A stretch of DNA of 64,000 nt from Eunapius fragilis (GCA_963681505.1 OY811976.1:2318350-2382349); one strand, 5' to 3'; counted from the stretch's first letter, positions 47,480-58,869 are shown. A program made the numbers and translations. Notes: generated from the sequence alone by a model not told the origin.

Positions 47480-47786
47480 CCATTGGAATTGGCATTGGAG
47501 CAGCAGGGGGAGGAGCTATGGTGGTGGTTGTTTGTGTAATGATTATGGCACTGTATATTATCAGAGTGAAGAAGTGGAATGGGAGAGCAAGAAAAATCAG
47601 GTAAAGTGGTGTTATGTATAAAGTTGACCTCAATAGTGACCTCAGTAGCTAGCCCCATTGTGTATATGGAGGTAGACTGATTACATATGCAGTGGAATTA
47701 CATGTTTGAAGTGTGAGGCTAAGAGAATGTAATAATGTTTGCCATTTTCGCACAGATCCTACCACAATACCAATTTCCGCATATGA
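47480..47786 (+). CDS. Transmembrane exon and short tail, receptor-like
   Basis: Exon 47480-47600 (after ACAACTACAG, donor GTAAAG) encodes IGIGIGAAGGGAMVVVVCVM and RVKKWNGRARKIR, a membrane helix with basic stop-transfer. A phase-matching exon after TTCGCACAG (47756-47786) adds SYHNTNFRI and a stop. Reminiscent of the TM exon at 38678 but a different sequence. May be the end of a small CCP receptor with 46690-46860. Confidence 0.45.
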
Positions 47787-48359
47787 TTTTGTGGGGAATT
47801 ATTATGTGTACACCTTATGTACAGTAATCGCATGTAGTAAGATTGCTAATTAGTAGCCAGTCTTGAAACATGTTTCCATTACTACACAAACCAGATACCA
47901 CCAAATGTTTTCTTTTACAGCAGCGGCAACATGCAATAAACAAATTATTGTTTTCAATACCCAGAGCTATTGTGTTCTATAGAACGTTTGGCAATATCAA
48001 AGCTGGTACCATAGGGAATGAGCTATATGTTAGTTGGAGTCACATTGTTTTTGGTAACTGCAAGAAGCCACATAGACTAATAAACATTTAACATGTAAAC
48101 ATTATAAGGACAATAGGGAAAAATATCATAATAGGAAATTTATTAGCATTTTATTATAGAGAATAAGAATAAATGGCAGCTCCCATAACAGACCAGGAAC
48201 AGTAAAATTCCCGTGTTCTCTTCAAGCTATCACCTCCCCTAACTGCACCAAATGCTTGGGGGGGGGGGGGGGGGGCTTTATGTGAGGATATGTGTGGGAC
48301 CTCTCTACAGGTGTGCTCCAGGACCTACAAGATGGTGGCTATTAGGTGTTCACATACAT

Positions 48360-48499
48360 GTATGCAACTGTGAAGCCACTCCCACCATCATATGGAGACA
48401 CCTCCACCATCACTGTTTCCTTACCTCCCAACAAACACCTCAACTTCACCATCACTGCATGCAATGGTTATGGAAACACAAGTACTACTGTTGTTATAA
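48360..48499 (+). pseudogene. FN3 half-exon, second receptor copy
   Basis: VKPLPPSYGDTSTITVSLPP and NFTITACNGYGNTSTTVV match exon 37611-37809 closely, but the upstream part has indels and a stop. It is cut by the insertion at 48507; sequence resumes at 54225. Confidence 0.7.
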
Positions 48500-49097
48500 G
48501 TGAGCACATAGATATTAGAGTAGAAGGATTGGAAACGGACCCAATTACTCCTCGTACTCAGACCACTTATCATATTTGAAATGAAGGCAAGAGCTTCTGG
48601 AACCGATGACAACGGAGCCTAACCAAAACTTAGTTACCAAATGCGCTAGCCCTTCATATCTTTCAGAACTAAAAAGATCAGAGCATGAGCTTGTGAACGA
48701 CGTAGCAGTCAGCGACACATGCCAATCACACCTACCCAAACCTTACATGGAGCCTCAGAATTACTCCATGCAAACAATGTGTTGCTGGACATTACGAGCA
48801 TACAAGGAAAAAAGCACGCAAATAAAAACGTAACTGCATGACCCAGTCCAGTAAAGTAGACGTTACAGCAATCCGCTTCATTCCTGGAATCCAGCTTCTT
48901 GACTATGACATCGATGGCCAACCCCATGACGAAACGTTAAAGACGCCTAAAAGACCAGTGAAGGCCTCGGAGGGCTTTGGAAAACATGAGGGCGGTCCTG
49001 ATGTCTAAATAATCTATGGTCCAGGTGTTAGGCCATTAATACAACAGAAAAATGGATCACCCGCTTTTTTTTCTTTTTACGACAAAAGCAGAGCATA

Positions 49098-49274
49098 TGT
49101 AATTGAACTGGCGTTATCACAAATCCGAATCTCCAATACACAGTGCACCTATATATATATATATATCAAGTCCAAATGTACATCCCATTTGCCCTGCCCT
49201 ATTTATACTTCCTAATTACTGTGTTCCATTCAGTAGAGTTCTTCCTCTCTATTCATGAGGTCCCCGAGGTTACA
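49098..49274 (-). repeat. 3' LTR
   Basis: Starts TGTAACCTCGGGG and ends CAATTACA in element sense; contains a (TA)n run. Confidence 0.9.
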
Positions 49275-49308
49275 TTCGTCCGAACCTTCTCTTAGCTTGT
49301 CCTCAAGC

Positions 49309-52300
49309 TTAAAAATAATCTGGGGGTCGTCGGCTTCGAGATGGATATCTTCGTTGGACAGGTTCCTCTGGTTGAACAGGCTGGTCATTATTCTCTGAGC
49401 CAGGTTCAGGACCCTGCGGTGGGGCGCCTTCAACTGTAATGTGTTCAATTTGTGGAGGTACCCATTCCCTCTGTGTTCTGTCTGTTGGACCTACTTCTTC
49501 CCCTTCTGCCATCTGGATACGATGTCTTAACCTATTCACGTGTACCACTCGGTTTCTAGTTCCATCACTAACTTCCATATTAACAGGAGACTTGCATGCA
49601 ATCACTTTCCATCCACCTTCCCAACGAGGGTCTAGCTTGCCTGCCGTAGGGATGGAGAGCCAGACAAGGTCTCCAGCTTTAAATGTTCTTATTCCCATAT
49701 GTTTGTCATAGTCCTGCTTTTGATGTCTGGCTGCATCTACCATGTGTGCCTCCACAAAATCCATCAGCTCTGCTAGCTTTGCTTGCATGGTGCCTTGGTA
49801 TTCATCAACTGCATACCCTGTTTGGCCCTCAGTATGGTCTTTGGGCTGCCTTCCAAAAATTAGTTCAAATGGTGACACAGATGTGGATGTGTGGGTGGAA
49901 GTTCGATAGGCATACAGTGCAAGAGGCAGGTATTTTTCCCATTCATTCTGTTGGTCCACATAGGCTCTAAGGAGCTGCAATAATGTACGGTTAAACCGTT
50001 CCACCATGCCATCTCCTTGTGGATGGTAGGCAGTGGTACGTGATTTCTTAACTCCAAATGCTGCCATTGTCTGTTGGAAAATAGTGCTCTCAAAGTTTCT
50101 ACCTTGGTCTGAATGAATAATCTCTGGTATGCCATATCCTGCAAATATGTGTACCAATTCCCTTGTTATTCGCACTGCTGTTTGGTCTGGAATTGGCCTA
50201 GCATCTGCCCACTTTGTAAAATAGTCTTGTACAACTAAAATGTATCTGTTGTTGTTTGATGATACAGGTACTTCCAATATATCCACTGCAACCATTTGCC
50301 ATGGTCTGCCAACTGGAATGTTGATCAAAGGTGCTCGTTTGGGTGCAGTAGGTTTGGTCCGTTGACAAATGTTGCACTCTCTACAGTGTTGGTCAGCATC
50401 TTGGGCCATGTTAACCCAATATGCTTCCATACGCAGCTTGTGCAATGTCTTATGCCAACCTTGGTGACCTCCTGTAGCACTGTCATGACACAATGTCAGG
50501 TACTCTTTGCGCAGACATGCCGGTAGCACTGGTACTGCAATCGCTTCTGATGTGGGTCCAGGGATGTATGTTCTGTAGACCACACCTTCTCTGAGTTTGA
50601 GTTGTGACCATAACTGATGGTATCTGCTAAAAGGTGACTTTCGCCAGATTGTCCCCGTTGGCTGTTTCACAGATAACCTCAAAGCTTGATACACCTGTTG
50701 AATGATGTCATCTTTCTGCTGTGCTATTCTTATCTGCTCTGTTAATACTCCGGTGGTACTTCTGGTGGCTGCTAGATGTGAGGCTCTCCCTACAGTCTCC
50801 CTACGTCTGGACAGGGCATCAGCATTATCATTATGGCTCCCTTTTCGGTATTCAACAGTGAAGTTGTACTCCTGTAATGCTAGAGCCCAACGACACAACA
50901 TTCCTTCCATTCTCTGTTCTGATAGCCATTGCAGTGGTTTGTGGTCAGTCCACAGTTGGAAACTGCGCCCCAGTAGATAGTGTCTGAACTGCCTTATTCC
51001 GTAGACTACAGCCAAACACTCTCGCTGTATTACACTATAGTTAGCCTCAGCTTTAGTCAGGATTCGGCTAGCATATGCAACAACATGCCCCCCCTGTTCC
51101 AATACTGCCCCTAGCCCAAGCGCACTTGCATCCGTTTGAAGCTGAAATTGGCTTGCTTCCTTGTCCACTCGAGGGTACACCAAAATAGGTGCTCCAATTA
51201 GCTTGCACTTCAGTATTTTAAAAACCCTGCTGCAATCATTGTTCCAACTGAACACAACATCTTTTTGGGTGAGGTTATGGAGTGGCGCTGCCACATCCGC
51301 AAAGTTTTGAATGAATCGGCGATAGTACGATGCCAGCCCCAGGAACTGGCGTACTTCTGTTGCATTTTGGGGAATTGGCCACTCTTCCACAGCTTTGACT
51401 TTCTCCCTGTCTGGAGTTACACCTGAACCTGTAAAATGATGACCCAGATATGTGACCTGTGGTGTACCAATCACACATTTCTTGCCTCGCAATGTCAGCC
51501 CGGCTTTTCTCAGTCGCATAAATACCTCATTCAGGTGCTTTGTGTGCATTCCATCATCTGTTGAGTGTATGAGGACATCGTCGATGTATGTTGACACAAA
51601 CGGCAACCCTCTCATGACCTTATCCATGAGCCGCTGGAAGGAGCTGGGTGCCCCACACAGTCCAAAAGGCATTCGTGAGAACTCAAAAGAACCCATGCCC
51701 GGACCTGGCGAGAACGCAGTTTTTTCTCTATCATTGGGATCCACCGGAAGCTGCCAATAGCCACTCTGTAAGTCCAGTTTACTGAAAACAGCTGATCCTG
51801 ATAGCCGATCTTGTACTTCATCAATTAAAGGAAGAGGATAGGCATCTTTCGTTGTCTTCTTATTCAATTCCCGGTAGTCCACACATAATCTTATATCACC
51901 GGTCTTCTTCCTTACATAGACAGCAGGGGCCAACCATGGACTGTTACTCTCCGTTATGATTCCTTTTTCTAACAGCTGCTGGATTTGTACTTCAACTTCC
52001 TCCCGAAAATGCACCGGAATGCGTCGAGATGGAACTCGTACTGGTGTGCCTGCTGTTGTAATACGGTGGGATGCCAGTGATGTTGTGCCAGGTGTTGTGA
52101 CAAATAAGTCCCTGAATTTGTCTACCACTGTCTCAAAACATGTCTTGATTATCTCAGGGAACTCGACCTTGGGTGGAGACCCAAACTTTGGGATTGCGCA
52201 CTCTTCCGTCATTTCCTGGTTTGCGTCTTCCATTGTTTCCCCTATACTTGCAACTGGACATTTCTTTGACTTGAAAAGACGCTCAGCTGTCCATATCGGT

Positions 52301-52782
52301 TTTATTGGAGGTGCTGATTCCTGGGTTGCGCTAAGCTTTGAAGGAGCAGCAGTTACCGGAGTCGTAGTGAAATCTAACACTAGTCCGTGCAACTGCAGAA
52401 AATCTGTGCCCAATATTACGGCGGTGATCAAGTCTTTCACTACAACAAAATCGTGGAGTTTCTCGAGTGTTCCGAGTCGCACTGTCGCTTTTACGTACCC
52501 TAAAATGGGCAGGCTCTCTCCCGCAGCCGTTACAAGCCGTATCTCTTGTCTTGGTTGCGTCCGCACCACTCCTGTAGCCTTTTGAGCCAATTCCTGTCTG
52601 AGGAGGGATACAGACGATCCCGAGTCCAACATTATTTCGGCCGCGGTGTCTCCGACACTCCCCATGAGCGTAGCTATCTTACTTTTTACTGCTGCTACTA
52701 AGATTACTTTGGAGGGGCTTACTGGATGTCGGGGTGCGTGCTGCCCCGAGCAGACGCCCCGTTGGAGTTTTCCTGGCGACAA
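49309..52782 (-). CDS. pol: Ty3/gypsy Pol polyprotein
   Basis: Open frame of 1157 codons. Aspartic protease with LDSGSSVSLL (Asp about residue 53); reverse transcriptase with RLCVDYRELN, SKLDLQSGYWQLP and the active-site YIDDVLIHS; RNase H with LQTDASALGLGAVLEQG and WTDHKPLQWL; integrase with a zinc-binding HHCC region (CHDSATGGHQGWHKT ... CRECNICQRTK), then VAVDILEV, HSDQGRNFES and GDGMVERFNRTL carrying the D,D,E residues; a short C-terminal tail. It overlaps the end of gag in the -1 frame, so expression by -1 frameshifting is likely. All catalytic boxes look intact. Confidence 0.93.
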   Translation of the reverse strand: MSPGKLQRGVCSGQHAPRHPVSPSKVILVAAVKSKIATLMGSVGDTAAEIMLDSGSSVSLLRQELAQKATGVVRTQPRQEIRLVTAAGESLPILGYVKATVRLGTLEKLHDFVVVKDLITAVILGTDFLQLHGLVLDFTTTPVTAAPSKLSATQESAPPIKPIWTAERLFKSKKCPVASIGETMEDANQEMTEECAIPKFGSPPKVEFPEIIKTCFETVVDKFRDLFVTTPGTTSLASHRITTAGTPVRVPSRRIPVHFREEVEVQIQQLLEKGIITESNSPWLAPAVYVRKKTGDIRLCVDYRELNKKTTKDAYPLPLIDEVQDRLSGSAVFSKLDLQSGYWQLPVDPNDREKTAFSPGPGMGSFEFSRMPFGLCGAPSSFQRLMDKVMRGLPFVSTYIDDVLIHSTDDGMHTKHLNEVFMRLRKAGLTLRGKKCVIGTPQVTYLGHHFTGSGVTPDREKVKAVEEWPIPQNATEVRQFLGLASYYRRFIQNFADVAAPLHNLTQKDVVFSWNNDCSRVFKILKCKLIGAPILVYPRVDKEASQFQLQTDASALGLGAVLEQGGHVVAYASRILTKAEANYSVIQRECLAVVYGIRQFRHYLLGRSFQLWTDHKPLQWLSEQRMEGMLCRWALALQEYNFTVEYRKGSHNDNADALSRRRETVGRASHLAATRSTTGVLTEQIRIAQQKDDIIQQVYQALRLSVKQPTGTIWRKSPFSRYHQLWSQLKLREGVVYRTYIPGPTSEAIAVPVLPACLRKEYLTLCHDSATGGHQGWHKTLHKLRMEAYWVNMAQDADQHCRECNICQRTKPTAPKRAPLINIPVGRPWQMVAVDILEVPVSSNNNRYILVVQDYFTKWADARPIPDQTAVRITRELVHIFAGYGIPEIIHSDQGRNFESTIFQQTMAAFGVKKSRTTAYHPQGDGMVERFNRTLLQLLRAYVDQQNEWEKYLPLALYAYRTSTHTSTSVSPFELIFGRQPKDHTEGQTGYAVDEYQGTMQAKLAELMDFVEAHMVDAARHQKQDYDKHMGIRTFKAGDLVWLSIPTAGKLDPRWEGGWKVIACKSPVNMEVSDGTRNRVVHVNRLRHRIQMAEGEEVGPTDRTQREWVPPQIEHITVEGAPPQGPEPGSENNDQPVQPEEPVQRRYPSRSRRPPDYF

Positions 52783-53520
52783 TACCTTGCTATGTGACCC
52801 CGTCTACCGCATTTGAAGCAAATGATGGCGGTATTTCTTTCTACTCTTCCCGCTTGTCTCGAATTGTTTCCGCCACGCCCACGACTTGTTTCAAACTGTT
52901 CTGACAGGGCCGCCACCTGTTGGGTAAGTCTATCTATGCTCGCAGCCATCGCTTGTTCCCTTTCATTCGGTTGTTTCGTCGACGATCCTAACGGTCCTGA
53001 CTCTGTTAGTTGATGTTGATCCTCCAAAGACAATAAGAGCCGTGCGCGTTGAAGCGTTACACCTAGCTCCTTCGTTTCCCCTGCAGCGCGCAGCTCTCTG
53101 CTCACCCTCAACGGCAGTACTGCAATGAACTGATGAAGGAGTAGCTGGTCACGTGCCTTTGAATCGATTTCAGGCATTGCACGATCTACGAGTTTTCTGA
53201 GGTCGTGGCTAAAGACGGTAAGCGGTTCTCGGTAGTAATTTCCTGGCGTGAAATTTGTCCAAGAGCGTAAAGGCCATCGGCATGAGCCCGTCGATAAGTT
53301 GCTTCTTTGCCGTCTCGTAGTCCTTCTTAGATTCTTCCGCGAGGTCTAGCCATGCTGCCAGTGCTTCGCCCTCCAGTAGTGTTGGCATTTTAACTGCCTT
53401 CACTTCATCCTCCCACTTATTCGCATCACTACACAGATCAAATCGCTGGAACCACTCTACCACATCTCCTGAAGAAAAAGGTTTTGGAATGCTGAAATGA
53501 CTGCCCGCTGTCACAGCCAT
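52719..53520 (-). pseudogene. gag: Ty3/gypsy Gag, one frame break
   Basis: ATG at 53520 lies within the primer site. The first part (to about 53230) has a capsid-like WFQRFDLCSDANKW and AAWLDLAEESKKDY; the frame then shifts by one near 53240 and continues with FSHDLRKLVDRAMPE, and a single CCHC knuckle CFKCGRRGHIARYC (about 52810). The break is at about codon 95, so this copy probably cannot make full-length Gag unless it is a sequencing error. Confidence 0.85.
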
Positions 53521-53533
53521 TCTCTGCTACCAC

Positions 53534-53706
53534 TGTAATTGAACTGGCGTTATCACAAATCCGAATCTCCAATACACAGTGCACCTATATATATATATCA
53601 AGTCCAAATGTACATCCCATTTGCCCTGCCCTATTGACACTTCCTAATTACTGTGTTCCATTCAGTAGAGTTCTTCCTCTCTATTCATGAGGTCCCCGAG
53701 GTTACA
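53534..53706 (-). repeat. 5' LTR
   Basis: 173-bp partner of 49098-49274. Confidence 0.9.
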
Positions 53707-54231
53707 CATAGTTACGTAGCAAATGGTACTACCATATGTAGAATTGATGTAGCTATCTGAAACAAGTACTGGATATGAGATAAAAGTTTTGCCAGGGTAG
53801 TTTCATCGGTTAGTTCATGGCGATGTCAAAAACGTAAAATGTGGAGTTTCTCTAAAACCCTCCAACCTAAACGCCTCCAACACACCTCACCGTACGTAAA
53901 ACTTTGTGCTGCATCTGGCCATGCTACGTATTTATAAAAAAAGGGAAGTTTAGGGGAGTTGTATCGGTTAGTTGTTGAAAAAGCTGTAAGCCCGCCAAAT
54001 TCTGTATCTCGGGCTATAAACATGGCGACAAGTTTGCCCGAATGTACGCAATTTGTGCTATCGTTTCCTTCAGTCAGATTTTACTAAGCTCTCAACTTAC
54101 TTTCTCCTCAAGAGGGGCGAAGCGTCAATGCATCTAATTAGCAGCATCGCGGAGTCCGCGCTTTGCAATGTACAGGGCTCTACGGCTCACGTGCTCCATT
54201 TCCAATCCTACTCTAATATCTATGGTGAGCA

Positions 54232-55305
54232 CAATGACCTGTTTGTATATTTGATCATGTATACATAGTTCTAAATGTCTACCCACCAATATTATATGTT
54301 GTCACATCCCACATTTTTAAAATAGCCATCAATTTGAATAAATGTTATTTTATTCTAGGACTCATACCATTCTTCAAGAAGTAACGTACATATCAGCTCA
54401 CATGATTATAAGCATTGTTTTCTATAATATTCTGATTTTCATTTGAAAATTTCACATGCTTTTCATATGATGATGCAGTGCAAGACAATCACTCACTTTG
54501 ATTGAGAACATTTAAACTCAGTAATGTGTATTGGATGAGCATGCAGCACAGATGACCTACATGATGTAACAGCACAGGTGTACCATTACCTACATGATGA
54601 AACAGCACAGGTTTACTATATCCAGATGATGTAACAGCACAGGTGTACCATTACCTACATGATGAAACAGCACAGTACAGATTTACTATACCCAGATGAT
54701 GTAACAGCACAGGTGTACCATTACCTACATGATGTAACAGGACAGGTGTACTATTACCTATATAATGCAACAACACATGATGATGTTCTATTACCGACTG
54801 CTAACATAGATATCTCCTAGCCAATTACCACAGAAATAATCTGTGCATTCATTCATATGGAACTCTACGAAAGAGTGAACACACTTTCTGTTATTCTCAA
54901 CCATAATTTTATTTCATACAATTCTCTTTTTTCTATGCTCAGTATTGAGACCATTACAAGTTCTAAATGCCTATCCAGGGCATGGTTGTGTCATGCATAT
55001 GATCACCCATGTAGTACTTTTACCAAGGAAAATATATGATAATACTCCACAACTCTTACAAATTGATGCCTCAAGGAACTTGCATAATGAAAAATTGACT
55101 TTTATCATCACTGTTCCATATACAAATGTAATCACCAACTTTATTCACAGGGAAATTCTGATACAGTATATGAAAATACAAGGTTTGGGAAAATTGTACT
55201 TAAATGCATTTCAGTTAGCATGTTGTACTTTAACAGTAATTGCAAGCCCAAATTATCTGTATGTCTGTCAGGGTTACAACAGGCAGTGAGCTCCATCGTA
55301 CTTAA
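54232..55305 (+). pseudogene. 3' part of the second receptor copy
   Basis: Resumes the receptor sequence after the insertion. It matches 39900-45740 without the Gmr1-like element: TTTAAAATAGCCATCA (54318), ACTCAGTAATGTGTATTGGA (54517), then tail exons 55151-55182 (GNSDTVYENT) and 55272-55305 (TTGSELHRT and stop) with the same phases as 45562 and 45693. The middle exons (TM, stalk) are absent, so the copy is broken although the tail exons remain open. Confidence 0.6.
54535..54780 (+). repeat. ~36-bp minisatellite (ACCTACATGATGTAACAGCA)
   Basis: About six units with GATGTAACAGCACAGGTGTA; expanded relative to 45190-45330. Confidence 0.85.
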
Positions 55306-56655
55306 TCTGTGACAGCATCAACTGTATGCACTTAAGATAGTTCTGGTACATGTATAGTATGTAGAGAACATGGCTATAAGTAATTTCTGCTATTACGGCA
55401 ATAATTGGTTTGATATTCAGCATCATTGCACACAAACAAAAAACACTCTGAAGCTAAAAATAGCATACTAACTAAAACCTGCTTATAAAAAAGGATACAA
55501 TCAACAAAGGTCAACATCTCTGATTGCGGCTAAAATGAAATAACATTTAGAGGTAAGAATTGCATATGGAAAGAGACATGTTCACTGAAAAATAGAACAC
55601 TAAACTGGCTAATATGATGAAATAGGTACTATTTGATTTGTAGAAAAGTCCATGAAGAGAAGATGAACCAAAGTGTCTAACATTTTCCCCCTGCGTGTAG
55701 TATAATCAAGCTGAATACACTTGCACATTGTTCTCTGCTGGAAGGAACACATTCTGATAATATGAGTAGGTCTGATAATAGTTTTAACCCCTTCATCACC
55801 ATCCTTTTCATCTATAGAACTGGGAGCTTCATTGATCAAATCACGCCTTCATAGGGTATAAAGGCATGGGGACTAGTGAGGCTGTTCACGTGGCCTCTGT
55901 CAGGAGTACATACTCCTTAATACAAGCAGCCATGTATATGAAGCCTTCAACACTAGGTGTGACCACTGAGTCCGTAGAGCATGTTGGGATATCTGTAGCA
56001 GCCACTACGATAGGTGTATGTTTTAATTGTTTTGATTGAAAGCACATTGCATTTTAAGATCATTAACATTAATTCATCCAAGACAATCCATCCCTCCAGG
56101 ATAGAAATCAATAGCTATCATCCTAGGATAAGGATAATAAATCATTACAATTATGTTTCATTTGTGACTACTGTCGGAGTTAAACTACCCCTCAAAATCA
56201 ACGCACATTTTAAAAATCGGTGTACATGGATCTAGTTTGGGGCGGATGGGGGGGGGTGAGGGGGGGGGGGGGGGGGGGCAGTGGCAGGTGTGGTGCTCGC
56301 TCCAGCTAGCTCCTCCATTGGAGTCTCAGGCGAAGGCCCAGAAGCTTTGAAAGTTCTGCATCATTAAGTTGAATTTCACCTTTCTCTGCCAATTTGTTTT
56401 TATTTATTAAATAATTAAGATGGATTGAGTGTCAATGAAAAAATCAATGTGGATGTAAAGTAGGTGAATATTTTTCTTTTTCGTATTTTTTCGTATACAC
56501 TTCTGTAATATTCTCAATGTCCAATTCTAAATCAGTAGCTTGTTTGGGCATAAGCTGGCCACAGGGCCTGTCTAAGTGATGGATTGCGCCTGGTAGTGCA
56601 ATGTGCTCATGACGTATCCTCCAACCCAAAAACCCACACCTTGATTGGTGTATAT
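55306..56655. other. No gene recognised; G-run
   Basis: The first 200 bp still resemble the flank after 45738. A possible exon with VTTESVEHVGISVAATTIG lies near 55950-56015 before a GTGTAT donor. A G-rich run occupies about 56246-56278. Confidence 0.35.
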
Positions 56656-56813
56656 CAGTGGTGTAGGAAAAGGGGGGGCAACAGTCCCCCCACATTTACA
56701 CCAGCGGCACTACATTGTATGTATACATACTATTTTTTATTTAAAACCATCAAAGATTGCCCTCCCCCCCCCCCCCCAAACTTTTAAACTCCTTCCTACT
56801 TCCTACACCGCTG
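56656..56813. mobile_element. 158-bp MITE
   Basis: Ends CAG(T/C)GGTGTAGGAA inverted at both sides, flanked by TATAT (56651-56655, 56814-56818). Inside are GGGGGGGCAACAGTCCCCCC and a poly-C run. Confidence 0.75.
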
Positions 56814-57537
56814 TATATTATTGCATTTAATTATCAAACTTGCTTGCTATGCTCTGTGCATGCCCTCTGGGTAGTTTCCTCCTTGTTCTGAAAAACACTA
56901 CAATCTCAGGTGTTCTATACTGAACATAGTTCCTGTCAGGGGATCTATCTATATATCTTGAAATGAACTAGACGAGCCTTTCCAGCATGCAGGGTGGGAC
57001 AACCTTTTTAGGGAGGAATGGAAAGAGCCCTCGTTTGTCGACCAATAAATTTTACTTCACCCCAAGGATACATGCATGCATGCGTACCTTAAAGGAACAA
57101 GAGTTTACATGTATTTCGTTTTAATTAATGTAATATATTCGGTCTTTTGACGGAGGGCACGGCCCCCTAAATATGCCTCTGCATAGTACCACACGATTGA
57201 GAGATTCTTTTATCTGCACTGGTGGACGAAGGGAGGGGGCTGCATCCCCCCTTTTGGTCTCACGCAAAATTAGGAATTAACGAAAATATCTGTGTACGCA
57301 AATGTCGGAAAGGACAACGAAAAGTGCATTTCTCATGCATGCATACACCCTCCCCCACTTTGGTGTCCCCGCCCCTCCATGCACCCTACCCCACCGGTGT
57401 AAAAGGGCACAGCTTGCTTGAGATAATGCAGAACAGTACGACTCCCGTCACTTCTAACATGATAATGATGCTACATGACCTAACTAATAAGTGTTTTGAA
57501 AAATGATAAAAGATTGGTTGCATTATCTCTGGTTGCA

Positions 57538-58184
57538 TATCTCCTCTGTGGCGTAGCGAGGGAGGAGGGGGGGGGGGGGCAGGGGGGGACATATGTCCCC
57601 GGGCGCAGGGTTTAGGGGCGCCAAAATAGACAATTTGCACAGATAATTAGTTAACGCGAACGGGCCCGCGGGCACATCTTAACAAATATCTGCACTCGAT
57701 CTGCACGCAAACTTTTAAATTTATTCCTAATCACCGACATTGAAGATACGGTAACAATGGCAGCGAGCGGTTAGCCGTTATCGTACAGACAGGTACACAT
57801 AGTGCCAGTCATAGTGCGAGGATACATAGTTTTGCGGGGGCGGATACTTCCCCAAACTAAAGTAAACGATTGAATGTACATGCGAAGGCATAGGTTGCTT
57901 GCGGAAGCAAATGCAGTGTATTAAATTATTGTCCGTTAATACGAAAGCATCATGTTTTTGTGGCTTAAAATGTGCGAAAGTTGCAAAGACCCCTTTGAGT
58001 GAGCTTTGTATACCCCCTTGCTGGGATGATCGAGGCCCAGCATATCCCTCACCGCCCTTGCGGCTGCCTACCAACCCTCGCTGCAAAATCCTAGATCCGC
58101 CCCTTTAATTGTGGGTGGGGGGGCGCCATTAATTGCATTATGTCCCCGGGCGCTCAACAACCACACTACGCCACTGTATCTCCT
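57538..58184. mobile_element. 631-bp hAT-like non-autonomous element
   Basis: Perfect 8-bp duplication TATCTCCT (57538-57545 and 58177-58184). Ends C(T/A)GTGGCGTAG(C/T)G are inverted. The empty site is preserved at 30477-30484. Eight-bp duplications with CAG...CTG ends indicate hAT. Internal G runs GGGGGGGACATATGTCCCC. No transposase. Confidence 0.9.
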
Positions 58185-58599
58185 TGCCTTCCTAACCATG
58201 ATGGCCTACAACACATGAGCAATGTTGATGCCTATTCTATGTGCGAAGTGTACCCAGCTAGCCAGTACATGGCAGTGATACTACACGGATACCTCAGTAT
58301 ACAAGGCAATGCATAAACATTGTAGTTGCCCGCGACCTTCGCGTTTGCGCTCAACTATAAACATTGTGACATTATAGTAACCAAGTTCACTTGTGCTCAA
58401 GAACTGATTATGTCCAGCATCTTGGCTTTAACAGTAGTGCAGGTAGATGTAATAGTAAATTTAAATAAATTTTCATTCTAATCAGGTCTGTATCAGAATT
58501 GTGAGGAAAAACATGTGGTCAGGAAATTCTACAATTCTCAAACCTGCTACTTTGATTTGGTACTGACCAGTGTAACTTAATGACCATACTCAGAGGAAG

Positions 58600-58830
58600 G
58601 AGGGACATGGAGACATTTTTTCTGGTGTGTTCACTGATCTCAAAACCATCATGCAGTATGTTACACCTGTGGCTGTGTCTGTTAGACACACCAAACACCC
58701 TCTGGCCAGGGACCCAGGGTTGAAGAGACACACCACTCCAGTAGAAGATGAGGTGTTGACAGAAATACCAACAACATCAAATGTACCTATCAAGAAAGGA
58801 TGTGTGTACATGATCAAATATACAAACAGG
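58600..58830 (-). pseudogene. Receptor exon 5 copy
   Basis: TFDVVGISVNTSSSTGVVCL then PGSLARGCLVCLTDTATGVT, closer to the intact exon 37878 than the 29868 copy, but lacking stalk and downstream exons. Confidence 0.75.
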
Positions 58831-58869
58831 TCTGTGATGAATAGGCTCACTTTCTTGTGTTTCTATAAC

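Larger units (their letters stand above)
49098..53706 (-). mobile_element. Ty3/gypsy LTR element, nearly intact (4609 bp)
   Basis: Target duplication CATA (49094-49097 and 53707-53710). LTRs 173-177 bp differ mainly by a TA-repeat length and three bases, so insertion is recent. The primer site TGGTAGCAGAGAATGG adjoins the 5' LTR and matches initiator tRNA-Met with one mismatch; the gag ATG lies inside it. Conventional order Gag, protease, RT, RNase H, integrase. Confidence 0.92.
48500..54231. mobile_element. DNA element with CATAGATATT ends, 7-bp duplication, nested LTR element
   Basis: Flanked by GTGAGCA (48500-48506 and 54225-54231). Terminal inverted repeats start CATAGATATTAGAGTAG (48507) and its partner ending 54224, and continue GGATTGGAAA after a small indel. 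Without the Ty3/gypsy insertion the element is about 1.1 kb. No transposase was recognised (short frames only), so non-autonomous. Its ends equal the arms of the micro-palindromes at 1080, 3911 and 41951. A 7-bp duplication would suit P, Dada or Mutator-type enzymes, but the superfamily is not determined. Confidence 0.75.

Noticed and set aside
49439-52585. Several plus-strand frames of 66-209 residues
   Set aside because: They lie opposite the Ty3/gypsy pol frame, whose motifs are unambiguous.
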